Source of the DNA: Thalassospira indica
GTDB taxonomy: Bacteria > Pseudomonadota > Alphaproteobacteria > Rhodospirillales > Thalassospiraceae
Assembly: GCF_003403095.1 (NCBI RefSeq)
Contig: NZ_CP031555.1
Span: 4,555,001 to 4,619,000 of the forward strand
Direction of reading: 5' to 3'
Length of the DNA stretch: 64,000 nt
The position numbers were made by a program, and so were the translations under genes. This document shows, one piece after another, positions 43,348 through 52,320 of this stretch. The notes beneath the pieces were generated by a model. That model ran no database searches, was not told where the DNA came from, and worked only from the letters and a program-made list of their open reading frames with translations. Numbering within the stretch: position 1 is the stretch's first letter; each line of letters begins with the position of its first letter.

Positions 43348-44043
43348 ATGACCACCGCCGCGAAAAGCAGATCCGCATTGCCCCGTCTTGACGATGACAG
43401 CGTGCTGATCTTTGATCTCGACAACACGCTCTATCCTGCGGCCTGCAATCTGTTTTCACAGGTTTCCGACCTGATCGGGCAATATGTCCGCGATGCGCTT
43501 AAGCTTGAGGCCGATGAAGCCTATCGGGTGCAAAAGGATTATTTCCATCGCTATGGCACTACCTTGCACGGGCTGATGACCGAACATGAAGTCGACCCGG
43601 CCGATTATCTTGCCAAGGTGCATGACATTGATCTGTCGGTCGTGGCACCCGCACCGGATCTTGCCCTTGCGCTTGATGACCTTCCGGGTCGCAAACTGAT
43701 TTTCACCAATGCATCGCGCGGCCATGCCGAACGGGTGATGGATCGGCTTGGCATTGCCGATCATTTCGAAACCATCTTTGACATTGTCGATGCGCAATAC
43801 ATTCCCAAGCCCAAGCAGGAACCCTATGACCTGTTGCTGGCGCGCGATGGCATCGACCCGACCCGCGCGGTCTATTTCGAAGACATGGCCAAAAACCTTC
43901 TGCCGGCCAAGGATATGGGCATGACCACCGTCTGGGTGCATACCGATCTTGAATGGGCGCAGGCCGGTCGCGATGATCCGCGCATTGATCATGAAACGGA
44001 TGATCTTGTCGGCTTCTTGCGCGGGCTTAACACCGGATCGTAA
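43348..44043 (+). CDS. HAD superfamily pyrimidine 5'-nucleotidase-type phosphatase
   Basis: 231 residues. The HAD motifs are all present: I, LIFDLDNTLYP (nucleophile Asp and acid Asp); II, LIFTNASRGHAERV; III, a lysine in YIPKPKQEPYD; IV, VYFEDMAKNLLPAKDMG. The pattern NTLYP with a helical cap matches the SDT1/PHM8-like pyrimidine 5'-nucleotidases, which dephosphorylate UMP/CMP. GGAAGG lies nine bases before the ATG. Two imperfect GC-rich arms follow the stop but lack a good T run. Confidence 0.88.
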   Translation: MTTAAKSRSALPRLDDDSVLIFDLDNTLYPAACNLFSQVSDLIGQYVRDALKLEADEAYRVQKDYFHRYGTTLHGLMTEHEVDPADYLAKVHDIDLSVVAPAPDLALALDDLPGRKLIFTNASRGHAERVMDRLGIADHFETIFDIVDAQYIPKPKQEPYDLLLARDGIDPTRAVYFEDMAKNLLPAKDMGMTTVWVHTDLEWAQAGRDDPRIDHETDDLVGFLRGLNTGS

Positions 44044-44294
44044 TCCCCCCGTTAAAGCTGCGCCCAATCAGGGCGCTTCACTTCCCCGCTACCGGGCAGG
44101 GCAGCGCTGATTTGTCATCGTTCCAGGATTGAGCTTGGCGGTATGATCGGCTATGTCTATCGGCCATACGGGATCAGGAACGGAAATCTGCCTGAAACAG
44201 GCGTTTCTACGTAAACTGGCGGAGTTGACTTGCGCGCGCGCATTGACCATTCTCCGCCGACGCAATTTTGGCTGACCGCAAGGACCTTCGAAAA

Positions 44295-45140
44295 ATGAAC
44301 AGAACCGAGCTTGAAGGCGTGATCAACGTCGCATGGGAAAACCGCGACGAGATTAACTCCTCTACCCAGGGTGAAATCCGCAAGGCTGTTGAACAGACGC
44401 TCAATGCCATGGATTCCGGCGAACTGCGTGTTGCCGAAAAAACCAGCGGCAAATGGGTTGTCAATCAGTGGGCGAAAAAGGCGGTTCTGCTGTCCTTCCG
44501 TCTCAATGACATGACCACCATCGCAGGTGGCCCGGGCGAAAACACCAACTGGTGGGACAAGGTCCCGTCGAAATTCGAAGGCTGGGGCGAAGCCGAATTC
44601 AAACAGGCCGGTTTCCGCGCCGTTCCAGGCAGCATTGTGCGCCGTTCGGCCTATGTCGCACCGGGCACCGTTTTGATGCCGTCATTCGTTAACCTTGGCG
44701 CCTATGTCGATACCGGCGTTATGGTCGACACGTGGGCGACGGTTGGATCCTGCGCACAGATCGGCAAAAACGTTCACCTGTCGGGTGGTGCGGGCATCGG
44801 TGGCGTGCTTGAACCGCTTCAGGCCGGCCCGGTCATCATCGAAGACAATGCCTTTATCGGTGCCCGTTCGGAAATCGTCGAAGGTGTCATCGTCGAAGAA
44901 GGTGCCGTCATTTCGATGGGTGTCTTTATCGGCGCATCAACCAAAATCATCGACCGCACCACCGGCGAAACCTTTGTCGGTCGTGTCCCGGCTTATTCCG
45001 TCGTCGTGCCGGGCAGCATTCCGGGCAAGCCGCTTCCGGATGGTACGCCGGGGCCGAGCCTGTATTGCGCGGTCATCATCAAACGCGTTGATGAAAAGAC
45101 CCGCTCGAAAACCTCGATCAATGAGCTGCTGCGCGACTGA
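44295..45140 (+). CDS. dapD: Tetrahydrodipicolinate N-succinyltransferase
   Basis: 281 residues from ATG 44295; an upstream TTG at 44268 is less likely. The N-terminal helical domain is followed by a left-handed beta-helix of hexapeptide repeats ([34 protein letters not shown]), and the [16 protein letters not shown] and GARSEIVEG segments are diagnostic of DapD. It transfers succinyl from succinyl-CoA to tetrahydrodipicolinate for lysine and peptidoglycan synthesis. dapE follows after 153 bases; the parS site and a hairpin lie between, so they may be transcribed separately. Confidence 0.97.
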   Translation: MNRTELEGVINVAWENRDEINSSTQGEIRKAVEQTLNAMDSGELRVAEKTSGKWVVNQWAKKAVLLSFRLNDMTTIAGGPGENTNWWDKVPSKFEGWGEAEFKQAGFRAVPGSIVRRSAYVAPGTVLMPSFVNLGAYVDTGVMVDTWATVGSCAQIGKNVHLSGGAGIGGVLEPLQAGPVIIEDNAFIGARSEIVEGVIVEEGAVISMGVFIGASTKIIDRTTGETFVGRVPAYSVVVPGSIPGKPLPDGTPGPSLYCAVIIKRVDEKTRSKTSINELLRD

Positions 45141-45168
45141 TCTGCAACGCGCTTTACGATCATGATAT

Positions 45169-45200
45169 AAGGGGCGAAACGGATGGCTGTTTCGCCCCTT
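45169..45200 (+). terminator. Perfect stem-loop after dapD
   Basis: AAGGGGCGAAAC (45169-45180) and GTTTCGCCCCTT (45189-45200) form a 12-bp stem with an eight-base loop. The following DNA is T-rich but not a pure T run. Confidence 0.7.
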
Positions 45201-45221
45201 AATGTATATTTGTTCTTCTTT

Positions 45222-45237
45222 TGTTTCACGTGAAACA
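45222..45237. promoter_or_regulatory. parS centromere site (ParB binding)
   Basis: TGTTTCACGTGAAACA is the canonical 16-bp parS palindrome, an exact match with no mismatches. ParB loads on such sites to segregate the chromosome origin. It lies in the dapD-dapE gap, away from coding DNA. The parAB genes are not in the window. Confidence 0.85.
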
Positions 45238-45293
45238 AAAAATAGGCACAAATTCCTATTGCTGTCCAGCACCCAAAGACCAAGAGAGCACCA

Positions 45294-46433
45294 ATGTCGA
45301 CCGCCCTTGAACTTGCACAATCCCTGATCCGCTGCCCGTCGGTCACCCCGGCTGATGAAGGCGCGCTTGATGTGTTGCAAAAGGCGCTTGAGGCCCGCGG
45401 CTTTACCTGCACACGCAAGGTTTTCGATGGCGATGGCAGTGACACGATTGACAATCTCTATGCCCGCCTTGGCACCAAGGGCCGCAATTTCTGTTTCGCC
45501 GGTCATACCGATGTTGTCCCGGCTGGCGACAGTGCCGCATGGACCGTCGATCCGTTTGGCGGCGAGGTCAAAGATGGTCGTCTGTTTGGCCGTGGGGCTG
45601 TGGATATGAAAACCGGCATTGCCTGCTTTGTCGGTGCAGTTGACGCCTTCCTTGCCGCCAACCCGGATTTCGATGAATCGATCAGTTTTCTCATCACCGG
45701 CGATGAAGAGGCCGATGCGATCAATGGCACGGTCAAGCTGGTCGAATGGTGCGATCAGCAGGGCGAAAAATTTGATGCCTGTCTGGTCGGCGAACCGACC
45801 AACCCGAAATATCTGGGCGAGATGATGAAAGTCGGGCGACGGGGCTCGATCACCGGCTGGCTGACGGTTTATGGCGCGCAGGGTCATGTGGCTTATCCGC
45901 ATCTGGCCGACAATCCGGTTCCGCGCATGCTCAAAACGCTGGATGTGCTCAATTCCCGTGAGCTGGATCAGGGCACGGATCATTTCCAGCCCAGCAACCT
46001 TGAAATCACCACGGTTGATGCGGGGAATACCGCAACCAACGTCGTACCTGCCAAGGTCAGTGCGGCGTTTAACATCCGCTTTAACGATCAACACACAGGT
46101 GCCGATCTTAAAAAATGGATCGAGGATGTCTGTGCCGAGCATGCCGGCGCGCACGATCTCAAAGTCAAGATTTCCGGCGAGGCCTTCCTGTCCAATCCGG
46201 GCAAACTCGCCAACCTGATTGCTGATGCGTCGGAAAAAATCACTGGCAAGCGACCTGAAATGAGCACGACCGGCGGCACATCAGATGCCCGCTTCATCCA
46301 GAAATATACCGAAGTCGCCGAATTCGGTCTGGTCGGGCAAAGCATGCACAAGGTCGATGAGCACGCCATGGTCGATGACATCGAAAACCTTGTGAAAATC
46401 TATGCCGAAATCCTGTCGGGCTTTTACGACTGA
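45294..46433 (+). CDS. dapE: Succinyl-diaminopimelate desuccinylase
   Basis: 379 residues. Zinc ligands and the catalytic Glu appear in FAGHTDVVPAGD, GRGAVDMKTGIA, ITGDEEADA and the C-terminal SMHKVDEHA; the dimerisation domain lies in between and GRRGSITGWLTVYGAQGHVAYPHLADNP is the family motif. The enzyme releases succinate to give LL-diaminopimelate. An AAGAGAG ribosome site precedes the ATG. It follows dapD, with the parS palindrome in the intervening DNA. Confidence 0.97.
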   Translation: MSTALELAQSLIRCPSVTPADEGALDVLQKALEARGFTCTRKVFDGDGSDTIDNLYARLGTKGRNFCFAGHTDVVPAGDSAAWTVDPFGGEVKDGRLFGRGAVDMKTGIACFVGAVDAFLAANPDFDESISFLITGDEEADAINGTVKLVEWCDQQGEKFDACLVGEPTNPKYLGEMMKVGRRGSITGWLTVYGAQGHVAYPHLADNPVPRMLKTLDVLNSRELDQGTDHFQPSNLEITTVDAGNTATNVVPAKVSAAFNIRFNDQHTGADLKKWIEDVCAEHAGAHDLKVKISGEAFLSNPGKLANLIADASEKITGKRPEMSTTGGTSDARFIQKYTEVAEFGLVGQSMHKVDEHAMVDDIENLVKIYAEILSGFYD

Positions 46434-47108
46434 TCAGGCGGTTTTCTGACCAGCCTTCGCGCATAGGCGATCTCGCGATTGCAGGATTGTCTTGCGCGTA
46501 GAGGTCAGGATATCGTCGGCCGTCTCGTCATCGACTGCACGGCTCAGAACAACTGCCCCGACCAGCATCGCCAGCATAGATGTGGCTTCGGTGCGGTAAC
46601 CATCAGGAACATCTGGCAGTACGGACTCACCATCGACCGGGACAGGTTTATCCATACCCGGAACACCGTCTTCCTTTGCCAGTTTCCAGGCAAGTTTTCC
46701 CGATGCCTGATCAATCAGTTTTGAAAACGCCGAACGCGCCTGATCGCCGGAGCGTGAGACTTCGGACGACAGGGTTGGCAGCGCACATCCAAGTTCGGGG
46801 TTATCGATATGCACCCGTGACAGATAGAGTTCGGCAAAGGATGTCACCCAGTCGCTTCCGGACAGCTCGGCCTTGCGCAATTTTGCCAGCACGGGCGATG
46901 ACAAAAGCGACATGCCGTTTTCAACGCAGGCAACAAACAGGGCTTCCTTGTTCTTGAAGTGGGCATAGAACCCGCCGCGGGTCAGCCCGGCCGCTGCCAT
47001 GACCTGATCAATCGTGACATTTTCAAACCCGTGCTTTTTAAACAGCGCACTTGCCGCATTGACGATGCGAATGCGGGTTTTGGGCTTGTGCGTCGGCGCA
47101 TAGGGCAT
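46434..47108 (-). CDS. TetR family repressor next to a glutathione transferase
   Basis: 224 residues from ATG 47108, chosen because GGAG precedes it at six bases; the frame is open to 47177, almost touching the operator. The HTH is VTIDQVMAAAGLTRGGFYAHFKNKEALF, and the C-terminal domain with ELGCALPTLSSEVSRSG resembles the TetR_C group near AcrR/NemR-like proteins that sense electrophiles through a cysteine. It is divergent from a glutathione S-transferase and a long perfect palindrome lies between them, so it likely represses both. Confidence 0.9.
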   Translation of the reverse strand: MPYAPTHKPKTRIRIVNAASALFKKHGFENVTIDQVMAAAGLTRGGFYAHFKNKEALFVACVENGMSLLSSPVLAKLRKAELSGSDWVTSFAELYLSRVHIDNPELGCALPTLSSEVSRSGDQARSAFSKLIDQASGKLAWKLAKEDGVPGMDKPVPVDGESVLPDVPDGYRTEATSMLAMLVGAVVLSRAVDDETADDILTSTRKTILQSRDRLCAKAGQKTA

Positions 47109-47181
47109 TTCGAACTCCATCACGTAATCGGACGTCATCGGATGTTTGGATCTGGCGACAGATTCACCATGACACATTCTG

Positions 47182-47205
47182 ATAATATGTTCTTGAACAT
47201 ATTAT
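47182..47205. promoter_or_regulatory. Palindromic operator between tetR and gst
   Basis: Arms ATAATATGTTC (47182-47192) and GAACATATTAT (47195-47205) are exact inverted repeats separated by TT. The site lies 74 bases before the TetR start and 48 before the gst start. Confidence 0.8.
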
Positions 47206-47253
47206 GGGGGACGTAATCCTGTCTGCAAGTTCACCAAACAAAAGGGTCTTGCC

Positions 47254-47922
47254 ATGTCGGATGTCACAATTATCGGAATGCCGCGCAGTAACCTGACACG
47301 CACAGTTCGCATTGCCTGTCTGGAAAAGGAAATACCGTTCGCGTTCAGCAGCCGGAATGTCCAGCCACCCGGCCATCCGCCAACACCGGCAGTTTTGCAC
47401 AACAACCCGTTTGGCAAGGTGCCGGTGCTGACCCACGGGCCGTTCGTGCTTTATGAAACCGCCGCCATTTGCCGCTATATTGATGATAATTTCCCCGGGC
47501 CGTTATTGCGCCCGGTGCATGCCGAAAAAGCGGCCCGGATGAACCAGTGGATCAGTGTCGCCATGACCCGGCTTGATCCGGACATCATCCGCAATTTCGT
47601 TATTCCGATGTTTTTTGCCGATGATGTCAAACGTCGCGACCCGGAATTTACCACCCGTATGAACGAGATGGCGGACCGCATCCGTCACGATCTTTCTGTC
47701 CTTGATGCTGCTTATGGCTATGGCTGGGTTTGTGGCGACCGTTTCACCATTCCCGACATGATGATCATGCCGATGATGCATTATCTGAACGCGATGCCGG
47801 GCGGCCCTGAAATGTTGGCAAACGCGCCCAATGTCGCCGATGCCTTTAGGCGCTTCAAGGCGCGAAGTTCTGCGGCCCAGACCGATCCGCTTTTGCCAGA
47901 AAAGCTTTTGAAATCAGCCTGA
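47254..47922 (+). CDS. Glutathione S-transferase family protein (first)
   Basis: 222 residues. The thioredoxin-like N-terminal domain (1-85) holds the glutathione-binding PFGKVPVLTHGPFVLYETAAICRYID, with Pro and Glu-Thr/Ser in the usual places; the helical domain has the conserved WVCGDRFTIPDMMIMPM cap. MPRSNLTRTVRIA near the start offers Ser/Asn as possible catalytic residues. The enzyme likely conjugates glutathione to an electrophile, consistent with a divergent TetR regulator and shared operator. Confidence 0.92.
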   Translation: MSDVTIIGMPRSNLTRTVRIACLEKEIPFAFSSRNVQPPGHPPTPAVLHNNPFGKVPVLTHGPFVLYETAAICRYIDDNFPGPLLRPVHAEKAARMNQWISVAMTRLDPDIIRNFVIPMFFADDVKRRDPEFTTRMNEMADRIRHDLSVLDAAYGYGWVCGDRFTIPDMMIMPMMHYLNAMPGGPEMLANAPNVADAFRRFKARSSAAQTDPLLPEKLLKSA

Positions 47923-47935
47923 AAATTGTACCGCC

Positions 47936-48045
47936 ACCCTGACGTTTCTCCCGTCAGGGTATTCAGCCACCACGGATGGGAACAACTTCCCCCGCCTCCC
48001 CCTTGCCTTGGGTGACGTTCCTGTTTGTGGTGGCTGCTTTTTGGT
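47936..48045. terminator. Tandem inverted repeats between convergent gst genes
   Basis: A small stem CCCTGACG/CGTCAGGG (about 47936-47959) is followed by AGCCACCAC (47965-47973) paired with GTGGTGGCT (48027-48035), which runs into GCTTTTTGG. The second loop is long (53 bases) and holds an inner GGGAA/TTCCC stem. Confidence 0.55.
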
Positions 48046-48050
48046 GCCCT

Positions 48051-48659
48051 TTAAGGCGTCCAGGTGATCGGTACATAGCCCGGAACCGCCGTCATCCGGT
48101 CAAGCCAGGCGCGAATGCCTGGATAGGGTGCCAGACTGATTTTGCCAAGCTCGGCCCGGTGCGTGTAGGCATAAAGCGAGATATCGGCGATGGTAAGCGC
48201 ATCGCCCACCAGCCAGTTATGCCCTGAAAGACGCTTTTCCATCAGATCAAGCGCACGCTTGGCCCCTGCCTGTTTCATCGGTTCAAGGATATCGGCATGT
48301 TCCGGCAGGCCCTTGATCGCATACCATGAAATCAGAACGGCGACGTTCGGTTCATGGTCATACTGTTCAAAGAACAACCAGCTCATCATATCGGCCCGGT
48401 CATAGGCATCCTCGGGGATGAAATTGGTGCCTTCGGCCAGATAGATCAGAATGGCGTTGCTTTCGGCAAGGGTCCTTCCGTCATCCAGGACGAGGGCTGG
48501 AATTTTGCCGTTCGGGTTGACCTTTTCAAGGTATTCGGGCGTGTGGGTTTCGCCTTTCATGATGTCGCGTTCGACATATTCAAACGGTTGACCCAGCATC
48601 GAAAGCAGCAAACGGACCTTATAGCCGTTTCCCGACATCAAATAGTCGTTCAAAATCAT
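48051..48659 (-). CDS. Glutathione S-transferase family protein (second)
   Basis: 202 residues from ATG 48659 with AAGGA eight bases upstream; longer starts at 48668 and 48743 are weaker. The N-terminal domain has GNGYKVRLLLSMLGQPFEYVERDI, followed by VNPNGKIPALVLDDGRTLAESNAILIYLAEG, the typical glutathione site. The C-terminal helical domain carries LVGDALTIADISLYAYTHRAEL. It is divergent from a LysR gene, and a palindrome-like site lies between. It is not close in sequence to the first GST of this window. Confidence 0.92.
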   Translation of the reverse strand: MILNDYLMSGNGYKVRLLLSMLGQPFEYVERDIMKGETHTPEYLEKVNPNGKIPALVLDDGRTLAESNAILIYLAEGTNFIPEDAYDRADMMSWLFFEQYDHEPNVAVLISWYAIKGLPEHADILEPMKQAGAKRALDLMEKRLSGHNWLVGDALTIADISLYAYTHRAELGKISLAPYPGIRAWLDRMTAVPGYVPITWTP

Positions 48660-48748
48660 CAGACTCATCCTTGTGGCATATGCATCAAAAGCATTCGCAT
48701 TACAGCATTGGCCGGCCGGGTTTGATATTTGCCGCTGGATCAAAATCG

Positions 48749-48783
48749 GACAATCGAATAGTTTTGACCCTATTGTTCAAAAT
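48749..48783. promoter_or_regulatory. Candidate LysR-type binding region between gst and lysR
   Basis: TTTTGA (48762-48767) and TCAAAA (48777-48782) are inverted with nine bases between, and another TCAAAA lies just upstream near 48750. The layout suits an autoregulating LysR protein. Confidence 0.55.
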
Positions 48784-48816
48784 TCCTGATCAATTTTTCT
48801 GATCAAAGGAGAGGCC

Positions 48817-49695
48817 ATGGATTCCGATCTTCTCAGAAGCTTTGTCGCCTTTGCCGAATGCGGCAGCTTCAACCGTGCCGCCGACCGTATCGGGCGCACG
48901 CCATCGGCCTTTTCGATGCAGATGAAGCGGCTTGAAGAACTGGTCGACAACAAACTGTTTGAGCGCAACGGGCGCAACGTTCAACTGACCCATGAAGGCA
49001 TCACCTTTGTCGGGTATGCCAGACGGATCCTGAGCCTGACAGATGAGGCGATGGGACAATTGCGTTCGCAGGAAGAAAGCCGTCCGATCCGCATCGGCTG
49101 CCCTGATGATTACGCGCAAAAGATTTTGCCAATTGTTCTGCGCGCCATAAGTGCGGTGCATCCACAGGCGCGCTTTTTCGTGTCGGTCAATCCGACGATC
49201 CTGCTCCGCCGGATGCTTGATCAGGGGGAGCTTGATCTGTCGATCATCAGCCGGTCGGAAAAAGGTGAAGAGGGATATTTCCTGTGCCATGAACTTGGGG
49301 TCTGGGTGACATCGGCGGTTCATAAGCAGCATCTTCTTGATCCGCTGCCGCTTGTTCTGCCGGCCGAGGATTGCAAGTTTCATGCATGGGCGATTGACGC
49401 CTTTTCGAAATCCAACCGGCCCTTCACGCTTTATGCGACCTCGCGGCAAGCGGCCTCGATGTTGCATCTGGTCCGCGATGGGTTGGGGGTTGGCGCCCTT
49501 GCGGCGGCCAGTGTGACCGACGAATTCAAAATCCTTGATACGCGGGACGGATTTCCGCCACTGCCAGCCGTCGGTGTTGCTGTCATGCTGGCCGAAGAAG
49601 CCCATCCGCTGGTCAATCGCCAGCTTGCCGGTGCGATTCAGGAATATGTCACCCAACATCTTGATGATGACTTGACCAAACCAGTCGCAAGCTGA
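48817..49695 (+). CDS. LysR family transcriptional regulator
   Basis: 292 residues with AAAGGAGAG upstream. The winged HTH (residues 1-60) reads LLRSFVAFAECGSFNRAADRIGRTPSAFSMQMKRLEELV, and the effector domain (about 90-285) starts RIGCPDDYAQKILP and contains the LDQGELDLSII motif common to this family. It likely controls the divergent glutathione transferase and its own gene. The inducer is unknown. Confidence 0.93.
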   Translation: MDSDLLRSFVAFAECGSFNRAADRIGRTPSAFSMQMKRLEELVDNKLFERNGRNVQLTHEGITFVGYARRILSLTDEAMGQLRSQEESRPIRIGCPDDYAQKILPIVLRAISAVHPQARFFVSVNPTILLRRMLDQGELDLSIISRSEKGEEGYFLCHELGVWVTSAVHKQHLLDPLPLVLPAEDCKFHAWAIDAFSKSNRPFTLYATSRQAASMLHLVRDGLGVGALAAASVTDEFKILDTRDGFPPLPAVGVAVMLAEEAHPLVNRQLAGAIQEYVTQHLDDDLTKPVAS

Positions 49696-49749
49696 TTGGA
49701 TGCGCCCCCGCGTCGTTTACCTGTCACCAGCCCGGATAAGATCACCCGC

Positions 49750-50118
49750 ATGACTGCCAAGTCCCGCCTGAATATCTGCACGACCTGCACGTCCTCAATC
49801 GCCAGCGCACCGAGTGATCCGCGCGATGGTCAGACGCTTTTTGAGCGCATTCAGGAAGTCTGTGCCACGCGCGATCTGCCGTTTGAGGTTAAACCGGTTG
49901 AATGCCTGACCAACTGCAAGTCTGGCTGTTCGGTCGCGCTGAACGGATCGGGTAAATGGGGATATGTTTATGGCAATGTTGATCCTGACAGCATGGTAGA
50001 AGACCTGTGTGAACTGGCGTCAAAATATGCCGAAAGTGAAAAGGGCATTGTTGCCTGGCGCGAACGTCCAGACGCCCTGCGCCGCAATGTTATTGCCCGT
50101 ATTCCACCGATCGACTAG
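49750..50118 (+). CDS. DUF1636 (COG5469) metal-binding-like protein
   Basis: 122 residues from ATG 49750. It has the four-cysteine pattern ICTTCTSS ... VECLTNCKSGCSVAL of the thioredoxin-like [2Fe-2S] ferredoxin group, followed by GKWGYVYGNVDPD. DUF1636 proteins are often found near cobalamin or metal uptake genes; none are here. Function unknown, perhaps an electron-transfer or metal-handling protein. It lies 54 bases after lysR and may be co-transcribed. Confidence 0.85.
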   Translation: MTAKSRLNICTTCTSSIASAPSDPRDGQTLFERIQEVCATRDLPFEVKPVECLTNCKSGCSVALNGSGKWGYVYGNVDPDSMVEDLCELASKYAESEKGIVAWRERPDALRRNVIARIPPID

Positions 50119-50158
50119 CCAATCCGGTCGGGGCTTGGCGCAGGACTTGGGTCAGGAC

Positions 50159-50983
50159 CTAGCCAGACAGACCGATGTGAAGTTGCTGCCACAGGCGTTC
50201 GACCTCGCCAGTGGATTGCAGTTTCGCAATCAATTGATTGAACCGTTCAAGCGGGATAGACGATCCGGCTGACAGCACCGCCACCAGATCATGGACGGCA
50301 TCGGGCTGATCGGAAATCACAAGGCTTTCGCGCAAAGACGGATAATCAACAAACCGGGCAGCCAGAAAGCCCGCCGAAACAATACCAATCGGGGCTTCCC
50401 CGGCCAGAAGTCCGTCAAGGACTTCTTGCTCGTTATAGCGCAGCAAAACATCAAAGTTCTGGCGCAGATATTCCGGATCTGCGTTGAAATCGGCAAATCC
50501 GTAATGGAACCCCAACACGCACAGGATCGGATAATTTGTCACATCTGACAAAAGTGCGTCGGTGTTATCCGGCCCGGCAAGCGTCAGATAAAGGTCCTTT
50601 TCCTGAACAATGGATTTGGAGAACTGAACATCCAGATTCCGCCATTCCCATTGCGCACTTTCCAGCAGAACAAGGTCGACCTCGCCACTGGTGACGGCCT
50701 GATAGCGCCTGCGCGATGAGGTTTCGGCAAGTTCAAACACATATTCGTCCTGCAAATCATTCAGAAGTCTGATCAGGTGCAGAACCATGCCCTGTGGCTT
50801 GCCATCATCATAGAAATAGACCACGCCATATTCGTACGCACCAACCTTGACGGGGATCCGTTCATGAGCCTTTGCGGCCGTTACTGCGAACAAAGTCGCA
50901 AGCAAACAGACAGCAACGCCGGTTACAACCAAATCGCGTAGAAAACGTATCGCTACCAAAGCTTTTTCCTGAATACCGATCAT
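50159..50983 (-). CDS. Periplasmic binding-protein-like protein
   Basis: About 274 residues. Starts GTG 50986, ATG 50983 and TTG 50959 are possible; TTG 50959 has AGGA at good spacing and gives the neatest signal peptide (VAIRFLRDLVVTGVAVCLLATLFAVTAAKA). The mature part resembles family 3 solute-binding proteins (VYFYDDGKPQGMVLHLIRLLNDL, SGEVDLVLLESAQWEW, LNQLI-type end) but is diverged. No permease is adjacent. It is convergent with the DUF1636 gene. Confidence 0.72.
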   Translation of the reverse strand: MIGIQEKALVAIRFLRDLVVTGVAVCLLATLFAVTAAKAHERIPVKVGAYEYGVVYFYDDGKPQGMVLHLIRLLNDLQDEYVFELAETSSRRRYQAVTSGEVDLVLLESAQWEWRNLDVQFSKSIVQEKDLYLTLAGPDNTDALLSDVTNYPILCVLGFHYGFADFNADPEYLRQNFDVLLRYNEQEVLDGLLAGEAPIGIVSAGFLAARFVDYPSLRESLVISDQPDAVHDLVAVLSAGSSIPLERFNQLIAKLQSTGEVERLWQQLHIGLSG

Positions 50984-51037
50984 CACCCAGTACAGCGATG
51001 CCGTATCACCAGGATGGTGACAAAGGCTTCTTTGTCT

Positions 51038-51964
51038 TTATATGTGCCCGGCACACCAGTTTTCCAGAAGGAAGCGCGCGATAGATATCGGACGCGGCAG
51101 GTTGATGCCCTTTTCCGGCAAATCGGGCACATCATCACGATGCACCCACATGGCAAACTCGATTTCGTCGTTATCAGGCAGAAGGTCGGTTGTTTCGGCC
51201 TCGGCGACAAAGCCCAGCATCAAGGACCCCGGAAACGGCCAGGGCTGGGATGCGACATATTGCGGGCGTTTGATCCGGACACCGACTTCTTCGAACACTT
51301 CGCGCGCGACCGCCTGTTCAAGGGTTTCACCCGGTTCGACAAAACCGGCCAGAACCGACACCATGCCGGGCAGGAATTGCGGGGATCTTGCCAGCAACAC
51401 ATGATCCTGATGATGGATCAACATGATCACGGCCGGATCAGTGCGCGGGAAATGCGATTTGCCGCAGTTCGGATTGCTGCATTGCAGACGATAGCCCGCC
51501 TCTGCCACCAGGTTCGGATGGCCGCACGCCCCACAAAACTGGTGCCCCTGATGCCAGTTGAAAATCGCGCGCGCCTGTGCGGCAAGGGCGGCCTCATCCA
51601 CCGAAAGATTGGCCATGCGGGTGCGCATATCGCCAAAACCACCGCCGAGTTTGCGGATCGCCTCGTCACGATCGGTCACCACCGCGGCAATATCGACCGC
51701 AATCACCGGCCCGCTTTCATCACGGCCAAGATAAATCCACTGCCCGCGATGAAGATCAACATCCAGATGCGGCACGGCCGGGGCGCCGAGCACCACCAGT
51801 TCATGGGCGTCCATATCTTCGGGCCAGGCAAAAAGTGGATCACCGGCGTGACAGATCAGGATGCGCAGCGACTCCTCGGCCAATAGAACCTGTTGCCAGT
51901 CTTCGCGTTTGCGCAAAACCGCATCGCGATCAAGATCAACGGATTCATAAAACAGCCTGTACAT
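51038..51964 (-). CDS. nudC: NADH pyrophosphatase / RNA decapping Nudix hydrolase
   Basis: 308 residues from ATG 51964; the frame extends to 52048 but the added portion is unlike the family. Zinc site CGACGHPN ... CSNPNC; Nudix box GFVEPGETLEQAVAREVFEEVG; and the NudC-defining SQPWPFPGSLM after it. These show an NADH/NAD hydrolase that in bacteria also removes NAD caps from RNA. The N-terminal domain is longer than that of E. coli, as in many alphaproteobacteria. It is a single gene, 55 bases upstream of the periplasmic protein on the same strand. Confidence 0.95.
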   Translation of the reverse strand: MYRLFYESVDLDRDAVLRKREDWQQVLLAEESLRILICHAGDPLFAWPEDMDAHELVVLGAPAVPHLDVDLHRGQWIYLGRDESGPVIAVDIAAVVTDRDEAIRKLGGGFGDMRTRMANLSVDEAALAAQARAIFNWHQGHQFCGACGHPNLVAEAGYRLQCSNPNCGKSHFPRTDPAVIMLIHHQDHVLLARSPQFLPGMVSVLAGFVEPGETLEQAVAREVFEEVGVRIKRPQYVASQPWPFPGSLMLGFVAEAETTDLLPDNDEIEFAMWVHRDDVPDLPEKGINLPRPISIARFLLENWCAGHI

Positions 51965-52147
51965 GGTGGTCACTTTCTTGAAATTCTGATGCGGAAAATA
52001 TCGGGCAAGCCCATGGGATCGCCGACATTTCCTGTGGTGACGGAGCATGACATTAACGTGGGTGGGGATCGGTCAAAAGCCACGATTGCTTGATAACAGA
52101 AAAAATCCCAGCCAACCCTTGCGTTTTATGGACGCTTGCGCGATATA

Positions 52148-52252
52148 GGGGGCGAGAGGCTGGCAGTGGACGGACCGCTCGCCAACCCGGTCAGGACCGG
52201 AAGGTAGCAGCCGTAACGAGTTTTTCCGGGTCGCTGTTCAGTCTCTCACCCT
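52148..52252 (+). ncRNA. ffs: Signal recognition particle RNA (4.5S)
   Basis: The conserved apical domain GGTCAGGACCGGAAGGTAGC is present at about 52190-52209, closed by long complementary arms (GGGGCGAGAGGCTG near the 5' end with CAGTCTCTCACCC near the 3' end). This is the small bacterial SRP RNA, partner of Ffh in targeting nascent membrane proteins. It lies directly upstream of dnaX, an arrangement common in alphaproteobacteria. Ends are approximate. Confidence 0.93.
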
Positions 52253-52320
52253 TTCATTTCTCCCTTTGAAATCGCTGATATTTGCCATGCCCCTGACATT
52301 CGCGGGCAGATGTTTTTTTG

